64,000 nt of DNA from JAXLWB01 sp046328715 (lineage in GTDB: Bacteria > Chloroflexota > Anaerolineae > Caldilineales > Caldilineaceae), in NCBI GenBank assembly GCA_046328715.1, contig JAXLWB010000007.1, positions 223,478 to 287,477 on the forward strand, given 5' to 3'. Below are positions 16,008 through 24,122 of the stretch, one piece after another (the stretch's first letter is position 1; each line of letters opens with the position of its first letter). The notes under the pieces were generated by a model. It saw only the letters and a program-made list of their open reading frames with translations. It made no database searches and had not been told where the DNA came from. A program made the translations under genes and the position numbers.

Positions 16008-17237
16008 ATGCTTAACCCGCAACGCACGATCGACGAACTCAATCAACTGCGTGCCCTGACCGGCAATGAAGACGGTGCCCAACGCGTCGCCTGGACCGAC
16101 ACCTGGCTCAAAGGGCGTGAATGGTACCTGGACAAATTGCGCGAATTGCCAGTTGAAGTCCATCACGACCCGGCGGGCAACATCTGGGCCACCCTGCAGG
16201 GCGAGTCTGACCGTGAACTCTTGATCGGCGGCCATCTCGATTCGGTGCCGAATGGCGGCTGGTTGGATGGCTGTCTCAACGTGCTAGGCGGGCTGGAAGT
16301 GTTGCGCCGTATCGCCAGCCAGGGGACGCCGCCTGTCACTGTGCGGCTGGTCGATTGGGCCGACGAAGAGGGCGCACGCTTTGGGCGCAGTCTGCTTGGT
16401 TCCAGCGCCTGTGGCGGCAACATGAATCCCGACCTAGAGCGCAATCGCACCGACAAAGAAGGCATTCGGCTTGAAGATGCGTTGCGTCGCTGCGGGGTCG
16501 AGATTGACCGCATGGGTGAGGCTCATGCCGAGTTGGTCAAGGCTGCGGCCTACCTGGAGTTGCACATCGAACAGGGGCCGGTGCTGGAGAGCATGGATTT
16601 GCCCTTGGGCGTGGTGCTGGGCACCTGTGGCGTCGAGCGACATGGCTTCAAGTTCCTCGGCACCACAGCTCATGCTGGTTCTACCCCAATGCATCAACGC
16701 CGTGATGCACTCGGCCCCGCCGCTAAATTGGCGCTGGAAATCCGTGAGATCGGCAAACGTCACAATGGCGTCTGTACTGTGGGCAGCGTTACCACCAAGC
16801 CGGGCATCGTTACCGCCATCGTGGGCGAATGTGATCTCACCCTCGACCAGCGCCATATCGACGCTGGGCATCTCGCTGCCATGTGGCAAGAGGCACAGGA
16901 GGCGGCCACGCGCTTTGCCGCCGAAGAAAATGTGGAGATGTCCTGGAGCACCATCTGGAACATCCAACCGATTCCCTTCCATTCTCACCTGCTCGATCTC
17001 TGCGAACAGTCGATTCTGGAAACCGTCGGCGTGTCACATCGCCTGCCCAGCGGCCCGCTCCACGACGCCGCAGAAGTGGCCCGGGCTGGCATCCCTACGG
17101 TGATGCTCTTTGTGCAAAGCCTCCGCGGCATCTCGCACAACAAGATCGAAGATACCAAACTCGACCACATCGCCCAATCCGTCGAAGCGCTTAACCGCCT
17201 GGCCGATAAGGCGATGCGGTGGGTTGCGCAGCAGTAG
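16008..17237 (+). CDS. M20 Zn-dependent amidohydrolase (N-carbamoyl-amino acid hydrolase / allantoate amidohydrolase type)
   Basis: A 409-residue binuclear zinc hydrolase that cleaves N-carbamoyl or ureido groups. Metal ligands are visible in order: 'GGHLDSVPNGGWLDG', 'DWADEEGARFG', 'ELHIEQGP' and a late 'GPLHDAAEVARAG'. The dimerisation domain contains 'GTTAHAGSTPMHQRRD'. The start is the ATG ten bases after GGAGG, only six bases after the restored HD stop, so the two genes form an operon. The exact substrate (N-carbamoyl-L-amino acid, ureidoglycine or allantoate) cannot be told from sequence. Length is normal for the family once the HD part is removed. Confidence 0.9.
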   Translation: MLNPQRTIDELNQLRALTGNEDGAQRVAWTDTWLKGREWYLDKLRELPVEVHHDPAGNIWATLQGESDRELLIGGHLDSVPNGGWLDGCLNVLGGLEVLRRIASQGTPPVTVRLVDWADEEGARFGRSLLGSSACGGNMNPDLERNRTDKEGIRLEDALRRCGVEIDRMGEAHAELVKAAAYLELHIEQGPVLESMDLPLGVVLGTCGVERHGFKFLGTTAHAGSTPMHQRRDALGPAAKLALEIREIGKRHNGVCTVGSVTTKPGIVTAIVGECDLTLDQRHIDAGHLAAMWQEAQEAATRFAAEENVEMSWSTIWNIQPIPFHSHLLDLCEQSILETVGVSHRLPSGPLHDAAEVARAGIPTVMLFVQSLRGISHNKIEDTKLDHIAQSVEALNRLADKAMRWVAQQ

Positions 17238-17300
17238 GACAGTGAGACAGTAGACAGTTGTTACTGACCTACTGACCTACTGTCCCACTGTTTTACTCCC
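17238..17300. repeat. Octamer ACTGACCT self-complementary array
   Basis: Words GTAGGACA/GTGAGACA are followed by ACTGACCT/ACTGTCCC with an 8-base period. The two halves can fold on each other. It lies between convergent genes, so it may act as terminator. Related arrays are at 49184-49242, 54468-54503 and 62137-62222. Confidence 0.65.
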
Positions 17301-18261
17301 CGGTCTCCACCACAATCTTCACCGCACCTTCGTCGCGGGTGCGTTGCAGTTCGTAGGCATCCATCACACGTTCCAGAGGGAAACTGTGTGTGATGAAGGT
17401 TTTGGCGTCGGCAATGCCTTCGTCGATCAGTTCCAGGGCTTGATGATAACAGGAGAAGCCTGGGTCGGCGTTGGCATTGACGATGGCTTGAATTTGTAGA
17501 CACTTCCCAAAGAGCTTGTTGAACTGAATCGGCATGATCTCGCCGCGCGGCACGCCGAAGTAGAGCAAAAAGCCACTCGATTTGACCAGATCGATGGCAA
17601 GATTGATCGATTCTACCTCGCCCGCCGCCTCGACCACCAGGTCAGGCTGGTTGCCATTCAAAATATGGCGCAGTTGGGGCAGTGGGTCAATCCCAGCATT
17701 GTGAATGGTGTGGGTGGCACCGTAACGCTCGGACATGGCTAGGCGATGTTCTTGCAGATCGATGGCAACGACCTTACGTGCCCCCAAGCGGCGCAAAAAC
17801 ATCGTCCACCACAATCCGGCTGAACCTTGACCAATCACAGCCACGTTTTTATCGACAATATTCGGCAACTTCTTGGTGGCGTAGATCACGGTGCCCAACT
17901 GTTGTGCCTGCAAATATTCCTCAATGCTGCGTCGAGTCGGCAACTTGAAGATGTGTTTGATCGGTGCCACATAATACTCGGCCATGGCGTGCTGCTCCGG
18001 TGCCAAGACCAGCGCCACATCTCCCACCTCTATTCCCGATCCAGGAGCATCTATCGCCACTACCCGACCCACCATCTCGTGACCCGAGGCACCCAGCGGC
18101 ATTGGATAACGTTCCGGTGCTGAATAATCCAACATATGAATGTCGCTGCCACAGAGTGACAGCCGACGCGTACGAATCAGTGCATGACCGGGTTTTAGCT
18201 CTGGCATCGGTGCATCGACCACAACCGCTTGTCCTCTCGCCGGTATAAAAGCAGCACGCAT
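17293..18261 (-). CDS. Medium-chain zinc-dependent dehydrogenase
   Basis: A 322-residue member of the MDR alcohol/polyol dehydrogenase family. Catalytic zinc ligands are present ('CGSDIHMLD' near residue 37 and 'GASGHEMVG' near 60). The four-cysteine structural zinc loop is missing. The Rossmann motif is 'VAVIGQGSAGLWW', followed by 'KVVAIDLQEHRL', which suggests NAD(H) preference from the Asp. The likely reaction is oxidation of a secondary alcohol or polyol, substrate unknown. A GGAGAG ribosome site precedes the ATG. Confidence 0.88.
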   Translation of the reverse strand: MRAAFIPARGQAVVVDAPMPELKPGHALIRTRRLSLCGSDIHMLDYSAPERYPMPLGASGHEMVGRVVAIDAPGSGIEVGDVALVLAPEQHAMAEYYVAPIKHIFKLPTRRSIEEYLQAQQLGTVIYATKKLPNIVDKNVAVIGQGSAGLWWTMFLRRLGARKVVAIDLQEHRLAMSERYGATHTIHNAGIDPLPQLRHILNGNQPDLVVEAAGEVESINLAIDLVKSSGFLLYFGVPRGEIMPIQFNKLFGKCLQIQAIVNANADPGFSCYHQALELIDEGIADAKTFITHSFPLERVMDAYELQRTRDEGAVKIVVETGE

Positions 18262-18286
18262 AAATCAATCTCTCTCCTGTTTTTTG

Positions 18287-18547
18287 ACCCCACCCTAGCC
18301 CTCCCCTGATAGCGGGAGGGAACAGTCACATGACAGAAGAATAAACTTCATCCTTCCCGTCGCGGTTCCTCCCCTTAGCAGGGGGAGTTAGGAGGGGGTT
18401 GCTATGAATCTCTTGAAAAATGGACAACGATGAACCCCACCCTAGCCCTCCCCTGATAGCGGGAGGGAACAGTCACATGACAGAAGAATAAACTTCATCC
18501 TTCCCGTCGCGGTTCCTCCCCTTAGCAGGGGGAGGTTAGGAGGGGGT
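18287..18547. repeat. Two near-identical 113-bp direct repeats, each internally palindromic
   Basis: Copy one is 18287-18399 and copy two is 18434-18547, differing by about one base. Each begins ACCCCACCCTAGCC and ends TTAGGAGGGGGT, so the ends are roughly inverted. Internal hairpins are CCCTCCC/GGGAGGG and CTCCCC/GGGGAG. There is no open frame of interest. A diverged relative lies at 47655-47795. Confidence 0.75.
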
Positions 18548-18550
18548 GTT

Positions 18551-19408
18551 TTACACTCCTGTTGCAATCGGTCGATCTGGGCTTCCACTCCATTCGCTCC
18601 ACGAGCCGACATAGAGCCGTCCGCCCGATAAGCCTGCAACTTCCATGGCCAACAGATTGTTACAAGCACTGACGCCGGAGCCACAGTAGAAGATTGCCTT
18701 CTGGGGCGGAACTTCGCCGAGTAATGTCTGAAACCGTTGGCGCAAGAAGGCTGGTGACTGAAAACGCCCTTCCGGAGTGAGATTGCCAGCAAAATAGGCA
18801 CAGACGGCGCCAGGAATATGCCCTGCCCGTGGATGAATCGTTTCATTCTCGCCACGGAAGCGGTCCTCGGCGCGCGCATCGAGTAAGCGGCGCTTTGGAT
18901 CTGCCACCTCTGCCTCGACTTCGGCCAAACTGGCTAGCATCTCCGATCGCACCTTGGCCACAAATGTGCGTGGTTTGCGTTTTTCGACTCCTTGGTTTGC
19001 CTTTTCAGCGCCCATTTCGGCTTTCCAGGCACGCCAATCGCCATCCAGCACTGCCACGGCATCATGCCCCAGCCAGCGCAACATCCACCAGACCCGCCCA
19101 GCCACCATGCCACCGGAGTCATCGTAAACAACGACCTGAACCGTATTATCGATCCCCCAGCGACTCAGCGTCTGGCTAAAGCTTTCGACCGCCGGTAAAG
19201 GATGACGACCAGTCTTGCCAGCGACATATTTGCCAGAGAGATCTTCGTCCAAATGGGCATAAATGGCACCTGGAATATGCCCCGCTAGATAATTGCGGCG
19301 TCCTGCTTCGGTATCGACCAACGAAAAGCGACAATCAATGATCGCCCAGTTGGAGTTGCCAAGATTTGCGGCAAGCTCCGCCGGGGCGATCAGGGTGGTA
19401 AAAGCCAT
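18551..19408 (-). CDS. sseA: Sulfurtransferase (two rhodanese domains)
   Basis: A 285-residue tandem rhodanese of the thiosulfate/3-mercaptopyruvate sulfurtransferase type. The N-terminal inactive domain has 'IDCRFSLVDTEAG' and 'AGHIPGAIYAHLDEDL'. The C-terminal domain carries the catalytic cysteine loop 'YCGSGVSACNNLLAM'. The CGSGVSA loop is typical of enzymes that use mercaptopyruvate or thiosulfate. A GGAGG site lies close before the ATG. It is a separate paralogue from the rhodanese in the suf operon, which has a different active loop. The 19409-19796 gap upstream shows no gene. Confidence 0.92.
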   Translation of the reverse strand: MAFTTLIAPAELAANLGNSNWAIIDCRFSLVDTEAGRRNYLAGHIPGAIYAHLDEDLSGKYVAGKTGRHPLPAVESFSQTLSRWGIDNTVQVVVYDDSGGMVAGRVWWMLRWLGHDAVAVLDGDWRAWKAEMGAEKANQGVEKRKPRTFVAKVRSEMLASLAEVEAEVADPKRRLLDARAEDRFRGENETIHPRAGHIPGAVCAYFAGNLTPEGRFQSPAFLRQRFQTLLGEVPPQKAIFYCGSGVSACNNLLAMEVAGLSGGRLYVGSWSEWSGSPDRPIATGV

Positions 19409-19796
19409 GTTTCCTCCAAGTTCAATAAATGCTCTATCAAGCGTGCAGCTCGATCAATTTGGTATACCTTTTTGATTCTCACTATTGTACATGAGGTGCC
19501 TCAATTCACTGAAGCTTGTATGCAACGATAGAGCGAAGTTTCAGAGCCTCACACATTAGTATGGGGTCACTCTCCCCTTACTGACTGGCTACCCTTTGGG
19601 TAGGGTTCTGAAGGTCATTTGGTCCTACTTGAAATGCAGCCTGCGACGAATAGAAATTAGTCAGAAGAAATTAGACAAAGCGGCACTTTCACTGCACAAT
19701 GCAGAAAATAGCAGGTTGCGCGCCGTAAAAGTGCAAGTTTGTCCTACATTCTGCTCTATCCATCGCCCATACGTGGTATAACCGGAAAGTATAACT

Positions 19797-20969
19797 ATGA
19801 GATCACTTTCTTCACTTATCCAATCTGTTCCCCCATCGCCCACAACGACGATGATGCAAAAGGGCCGCGAACTCAAGGCTGCCGGCTACGATGTGATCAA
19901 CCTAGCCGGAGGCGAGCCGGACTTCGATACACCCAAACATATCCAAGAAGCTGCGTTTGATGCGATTCGCAAGGGTGATACCCACTATCCAACCTCGCAT
20001 GGCACGCCTGCCCTGCTCGATGCGATCGTGGCCAAACTGGCACGCGAAAATCAGGTGCATGGCGTCCAGCACAATCAGATCATGGTGACTCCAGGCGCAA
20101 AGTGGGCGCTCTTCGCTGCAGTTGCTTCTGTCGTCGATCCAGGAGACGAGATTTTGGTGCTCGATCCCTCTTGGGTCAGCTACACGCCGATTGTACAACT
20201 CAATCGTGCAGTGCCTGTGCGCATCGCACTTCGTTACGAAGACAACTTCACCGTGACCGAAGAAGCGTTGCGGCGAGCCATTACCCCACGCAGTAAATTG
20301 TTGATGGTGAACAGTCCTAATAACCCGACAGGCCGCGTTTTGACGCGCACAGAGATCGAGGCAATTTGCAAAGTGGCCATTGAGCACGACCTCTACGTGA
20401 TCAGCGACGAGATTTACGAGCACATTCTTTACGAGGGGGCAGTCCATTACTCGCTCGCCGCCGAGCCGGGGATGGCGGAACGCACGATTATCATCAACGG
20501 CTTTAGCAAAGCCTACGCCATGACGGGTTGGCGTTTGGGCTGGATGGTGGGTCCAGCCAATGTGGTCAAACAGGCGCGTGTATTGCAGACTCACAGTGCC
20601 CAATCGGCAGCCAGCTTTACGATGGCCGCAGGCGTTGCCGCACTAAATGGGCCCCAAGAAAATGTGCAGATGATGACCGCCGCTTATGCCAAACGGCGCA
20701 AAATGGTGCTCGATGCCTTTGAAGAAATTCCAGGCTTGGAGTGCCGACCCATCGAAGGTGCCTTCTACCTGTTCCCTAAATTCACCCATAGCAACAAGTC
20801 CAGCATCGAAATCTCGAACATCTTGTTGGAGCAGGTCCACATTGCTGCTACACCAGGTGCCGCCTTTGGTGAAGCTGGTGAAGGCCACATTCGCTTCAGC
20901 ATTGCCGAACGCACCGATCTCCTGGAAAAAATGGTCGAACGGTTGGCGAAGGTTGTACCTACTTTATAG
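19797..20969 (+). CDS. Class I/II PLP-dependent aminotransferase (aspartate aminotransferase-like)
   Basis: A 390-residue fold-type I aminotransferase of the I-gamma (prokaryotic AspC) type. Landmarks are 'NLAGGEPDFDTP', 'VTPGAKWALF', 'NSPNNPTGRV', 'ISDEIYEHILYEG', the PLP lysine in 'GFSKAYAMTGWRLG' and the C-terminal carboxylate-binding arginine in 'HIRFSIA'. It probably transfers amino groups between aspartate or a related amino acid and 2-oxoglutarate. The 19409-19796 gap upstream contains no gene I can support. Confidence 0.93.
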   Translation: MRSLSSLIQSVPPSPTTTMMQKGRELKAAGYDVINLAGGEPDFDTPKHIQEAAFDAIRKGDTHYPTSHGTPALLDAIVAKLARENQVHGVQHNQIMVTPGAKWALFAAVASVVDPGDEILVLDPSWVSYTPIVQLNRAVPVRIALRYEDNFTVTEEALRRAITPRSKLLMVNSPNNPTGRVLTRTEIEAICKVAIEHDLYVISDEIYEHILYEGAVHYSLAAEPGMAERTIIINGFSKAYAMTGWRLGWMVGPANVVKQARVLQTHSAQSAASFTMAAGVAALNGPQENVQMMTAAYAKRRKMVLDAFEEIPGLECRPIEGAFYLFPKFTHSNKSSIEISNILLEQVHIAATPGAAFGEAGEGHIRFSIAERTDLLEKMVERLAKVVPTL

Positions 20970-20973
20970 TTCT

Positions 20974-21030
20974 GACAAGATGACCGGATGACGAGTATTT
21001 GTTTTGTCATCTTGTCACCCTGTCATCCCT
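20974..21030. repeat. Octamer GACAAGAT/TTGTCATC self-complementary array
   Basis: Left words (GACAAGAT, GACCGGAT) pair with right words (TTGTCATC, TTGTCACC, CTGTCATC) with an 8-base period. It lies between two genes on the same strand. The same words recur at 33652-33720. Confidence 0.65.
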
Positions 21031-21060
21031 TCACATTGAGCATGGAGGAGTAATTCAGCG

Positions 21061-22632
21061 GTGGACGAGCGGATTCGAGGCAGCGTCGATATCAACGAAG
21101 CAGATGTCGACTTTTTGGAGGATATTGAACAATGCATGGCGCTGACTGCCGACATTAGTCGGGCAGATTTGCAGTTGTGCACCTTGCTCGACTCCGCACA
21201 GGGATTGATCGCCAGCCATGCCGCTCCCCATTCGATCTCCTCAATCTATCGTCAGCTTGCGCAAGGGCGCACCTTTGACCGTGAGGAACAGCCGCTAATC
21301 TTTCAGGCGATCTGGCACAATCGCTCCGGCCGCCGTCGCCGCGAAGTGCTCAAGGATGGTGCGCCGATCATTCAAGAGGTCCATCCTATTCGCAATGCCA
21401 GCGGACGGCCAATTGCCGCACTCGTCATCGAGACAAACATGATCGCCGATGAGCGTCAGAAACGTAGAAATCGCTACTTTCGCCAGGCGCTCTTTTGGCT
21501 ACAATCGATGTGTATGCGCGGTGCCATCCCTCAGGTCAATAGCTTAACCCCGTTTGGTCAATACGACGGCATCTACCTGGTCGACTTCAAGCGCAATGTG
21601 GTTTACATGAGCGGCACTGCTTCGAACATGTTCCGCACAATTGGCTTGCCCACCAATCTCAAACAACAGCCACTGACCACGCTGGAAAATGAAGATCAAC
21701 AACTGGTAGCACAGACCTTTGCAACGAATGTCTGCCATGAAGTGCGCAATGAGTCGGATGACGGACGCACCTGGATCCGCAAGACAATTCCGCTCCATGC
21801 ACCGCAAAATGAGCGTTGGGCACGCCTTTTTCATCTTTCACGTTTGTCACTCAATCGCAGCAACGACGATCATGGGGTCGATGCGGTGCTGGTGCTGATG
21901 CAAAACGCCACCGAAGCAGTTGCCAAACAGCGCGAGTTGGAAGTGAAATCGGCGATTATCCAGGAAGTGCATCATCGCATCAAGAACAACTTACAAAACG
22001 TGGCGGCGATACTGCGGCTACAGGCGCGACGCAGCGGTAACGAAGAGACCAAACAACATTTGGGCGATGCTGTGAACCGAGTGCTGAGCATGTCCGTCAT
22101 TCACGAATTCCTCAGTCATGACGGGCATAACCCGATCAACGTGCGCGAAGTGAGCCAGCGGATCGCCAGCCAGGTGGTGGAGGTAGCCCGAGGTCCTTCG
22201 CAACATATTGATGTGCGGGTGATTGGGCCTTCCATTCGGTTGCCCGCTAGTCAGGCTACGCCGATCGCCCTGGTCCTCAACGAGTTGCTCATGAATGCGA
22301 TTGAACATGGTGTCGGCGATCGCACAGAAAGTATGATTCGGGTCCACTTGGATGATCTGGGTGACAACGTACGTATTTCGGTGCAGGATGATGGGAACGG
22401 GCCGCCCGATGGTTTTGATGTGCGTCAAAGCAGCAGTCTAGGATTGCAGATCGTCCAGACCTTGGTGACCAATGACTTGAAGGGCACTTTCGACCTTCAC
22501 TCGCTCTGTCCATTGCCTGAAGAGAGCGGCGCCGACAAAGCTGTCAGCGAGCAGCTTGCGCCGATCAATCTCATCACAAAAGGCACGCAGGCCGTGGTCA
22601 CCATCCCCAAGCGCACAATGAATGCCGATTGA
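21061..22632 (+). CDS. Sensor histidine kinase, PdtaS-like (HisKA_2)
   Basis: A 523-residue soluble kinase starting at GTG, with GGAGGAG upstream. The N-terminal half is the histidine-kinase N domain plus a PAS-like domain ('DGIYLVDFKRNVVYMSG'). The phosphoacceptor box is 'EVHHRIKNNLQNVAAILRLQ' (His304/305), as in the HisKA_2 group represented by mycobacterial PdtaS. ATPase boxes follow: N-box 'NELLMNAIEHG', G1 'DDGNGPPDGF', G2 'SSLGLQIVQTL'. No membrane segment, so it is cytosolic. PdtaS-type kinases usually signal to an ANTAR-domain antiterminator, but no such gene is adjacent here. Confidence 0.9.
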   Translation: MDERIRGSVDINEADVDFLEDIEQCMALTADISRADLQLCTLLDSAQGLIASHAAPHSISSIYRQLAQGRTFDREEQPLIFQAIWHNRSGRRRREVLKDGAPIIQEVHPIRNASGRPIAALVIETNMIADERQKRRNRYFRQALFWLQSMCMRGAIPQVNSLTPFGQYDGIYLVDFKRNVVYMSGTASNMFRTIGLPTNLKQQPLTTLENEDQQLVAQTFATNVCHEVRNESDDGRTWIRKTIPLHAPQNERWARLFHLSRLSLNRSNDDHGVDAVLVLMQNATEAVAKQRELEVKSAIIQEVHHRIKNNLQNVAAILRLQARRSGNEETKQHLGDAVNRVLSMSVIHEFLSHDGHNPINVREVSQRIASQVVEVARGPSQHIDVRVIGPSIRLPASQATPIALVLNELLMNAIEHGVGDRTESMIRVHLDDLGDNVRISVQDDGNGPPDGFDVRQSSSLGLQIVQTLVTNDLKGTFDLHSLCPLPEESGADKAVSEQLAPINLITKGTQAVVTIPKRTMNAD

Positions 22633-23106
22633 TTGGAGTCGCTAGTGGAGTCAGGAATCGACGCCTTTATCCGTGCAGTGGAGAAACAGGCAACCCTCGC
22701 CAGCGAACAGCACACTGGAGCCAATGCCTTCATCCTCAAAATCGGCGATGACTTTGCTTTTATTCGCCTCTCAGATTTACACCATCCTTTCAAGTTCCTC
22801 AAACAGTTAGCAGGGGCTCCACCCGTTCAGTTTGGAACCAAAGGCTTCCGCAGCGACATTGTTGACGACAAAAATCCGGCCCGTCACTATACAGCATTTG
22901 TTTTTGTGGGGTACTGGCTTCCCTATGCCTTGGGGTGGCTTGTGTTGTGGGGCTGGGAGATCTTGGGGTACTTCCGCTACCGCTTTCAGTGGAGTCCGAA
23001 CGATATCCGTTGTGGCATGATCGGGCTGCGTCATGGGCGAGCGGTACGCAGAGAAGGTGCTCAAGTCTTGGCCGATTACATTCGGCGCGATCTCAAATCT
23101 AGCTAG
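22633..23106 (+). CDS. Unrecognised protein with one or two membrane segments
   Basis: A frame of about 157 residues that starts at TTG immediately after the kinase stop. A GTG at 22645 is an alternative. Translational coupling to the kinase is likely. The N-terminal 90 residues are soluble and mixed ('GANAFILKIGDDFAFIRLSDLHHP'). A strongly hydrophobic, Trp-rich stretch follows ('GYWLPYALGWLVLWGWEI') and then a basic tail ('RHGRAVRREGAQVLADYIRRDL'). No family is recognised. The neighbour relation suggests a role with the kinase, but this is inference. It ends at a strong terminator. Confidence 0.6.
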   Translation: MESLVESGIDAFIRAVEKQATLASEQHTGANAFILKIGDDFAFIRLSDLHHPFKFLKQLAGAPPVQFGTKGFRSDIVDDKNPARHYTAFVFVGYWLPYALGWLVLWGWEILGYFRYRFQWSPNDIRCGMIGLRHGRAVRREGAQVLADYIRRDLKSS

Positions 23107-23164
23107 ATAAAGAAAGCGCATATAGTGTCGCTGTTAGCTTATATCTCTATCAGCTCCATAGGAA

Positions 23165-23214
23165 GCAAAAGCGACTGACGAGTTGAGACTTGTCAGTCGC
23201 TTTTGCACTCATGA
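23165..23214. terminator. Bidirectional intrinsic terminator
   Basis: A perfect 15-bp stem (23165-23179 with 23192-23206), 12-base loop, with A- and T-rich stem ends (GCAAAAGCG/CGCTTTTGC). It lies between the convergent kinase operon and the small secreted protein gene. Confidence 0.85.
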
Positions 23215-23227
23215 TTATCAAAAACCT

Positions 23228-23545
23228 TTATGGTTCGGTTACTGAGCCAGAGACAATACTATTGGTGTTGGAGTTTGTACCGCTAGTTGTCATGCGATAC
23301 GAACTATTACTAGATGATGTCGGGGTAGGCGTTGGGGTCGCACCACTGTTCCAATTGACACTCACCTGAGCAGGATTTGTTACAACCCATTGTACAGAAT
23401 CCTCTGTTGTCAGAGCGCTGCTATTCGATTGACTGCCACTGTTCAGCTGCAAAATTACCAAACCTGTCATTAATAAGAATAGTGCAATGAATGCTGCTAG
23501 CTTGATAGTAAGATGCCGCTGTGCCATTTGATTTGTTTCTCGCAT
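23228..23545 (-). CDS. Small membrane-anchored hypothetical protein, Thr/Ser/Asn-rich
   Basis: A 105-residue protein. The ATG at 23545 is chosen because AAGGAAG lies 8 bases before it; the open frame extends further upstream. One N-terminal hydrophobic helix ('LAAFIALFLLMTGLVILQL') is followed by a low-complexity extracellular tail with a 'TPTPTPTSSS' linker and many Ser/Asn residues. It has no catalytic motifs. It resembles a short surface anchor or pseudopilin-like stalk, function unknown. Upstream DNA (23546-23770) is very AT-rich and probably contains its promoter. Confidence 0.65.
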   Translation of the reverse strand: MRETNQMAQRHLTIKLAAFIALFLLMTGLVILQLNSGSQSNSSALTTEDSVQWVVTNPAQVSVNWNSGATPTPTPTSSSNSSYRMTTSGTNSNTNSIVSGSVTEP

Positions 23546-23775
23546 CGTGATACTTCCTTTTGTACCAGTGCCCCCGATTGTTAAAGACGAAATTATGTAG
23601 AAAACAAGCAATTACCGAAAAGGTAATACTAAATCAAACCTATGACAGCAAATACCTTTTGTAATTGTTATCTAATCCAAGAATAACAAAATTTATATAA
23701 TATATAGCTTACAAAAAGATGACAATATATAATAAATATGTGACATTTACATGAGAGCAATCCTATGAAAGTATT

Positions 23776-24076
23776 TTGACATTCGCGATAACGTCGGATA
23801 TGCTATTGAATGTGACGACTTTCCTGTTCCCATTGTTATTCATATCCATCGTTCTTGTGAACACGGCTGCTCTGCCAAACTCGCTGGCAAATTTTCTGTG
23901 GCAGCTACAGAGTCTCATGCGAATTAAACGCTATGCGTTTAGGAGGATGCCAGATGGAAGCGCATCTGCATTCTCTGCTAACGGTAGCTGTCACACTGCG
24001 TTACATTGCTAGATTGGCCGTAAGCGAAAGCGCTTCCCAACGCCACACTGGTGCAAAACCGGGTGGCGTTTCTTTT
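23776..24076 (+). promoter_or_regulatory. argG leader: promoter, possible leader peptide, attenuator-like terminator
   Basis: A promoter (TTGACA at 23776-23781, 17-base spacer, TATGCT at 23799-23804) begins a leader of about 300 bases. It contains hairpins such as AAACGC-tat-GCGTTT and a frame with several Arg codons, including AGG AGG ('RIKRYAFRR'). It ends in an intrinsic terminator: stem 24039-24046 with 24063-24070 followed by TCTTTTT. The arrangement suggests transcription attenuation of argG by arginine or another signal (inference). Confidence 0.45.
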
Positions 24077-24122
24077 TGCCCAAATCAACCCCAGTAAATT
24101 TGATAAGGAGAAAATTCATACG

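Noticed and set aside
15426..17237. A 603-residue HD-amidohydrolase fusion
   Set aside because: The HD part continues properly in another frame to a stop at 16002, and the M20 part has its own ATG and GGAGG site. The fusion is produced by one extra C.
18287..18547. An insertion sequence
   Set aside because: There is no transposase frame; the copies are only 113 bp and internally palindromic.
19409..19796. Possible small genes or an RNA before the aminotransferase
   Set aside because: Short frames have no ribosome site or protein-like composition, and the CTACCCTTTGGGTAG hairpin alone does not define an RNA gene.
24039..24076. A T-box riboswitch before argG
   Set aside because: The conserved TGGNACCGCG antiterminator core is absent; only an intrinsic terminator with a GGGTGG stretch is present.
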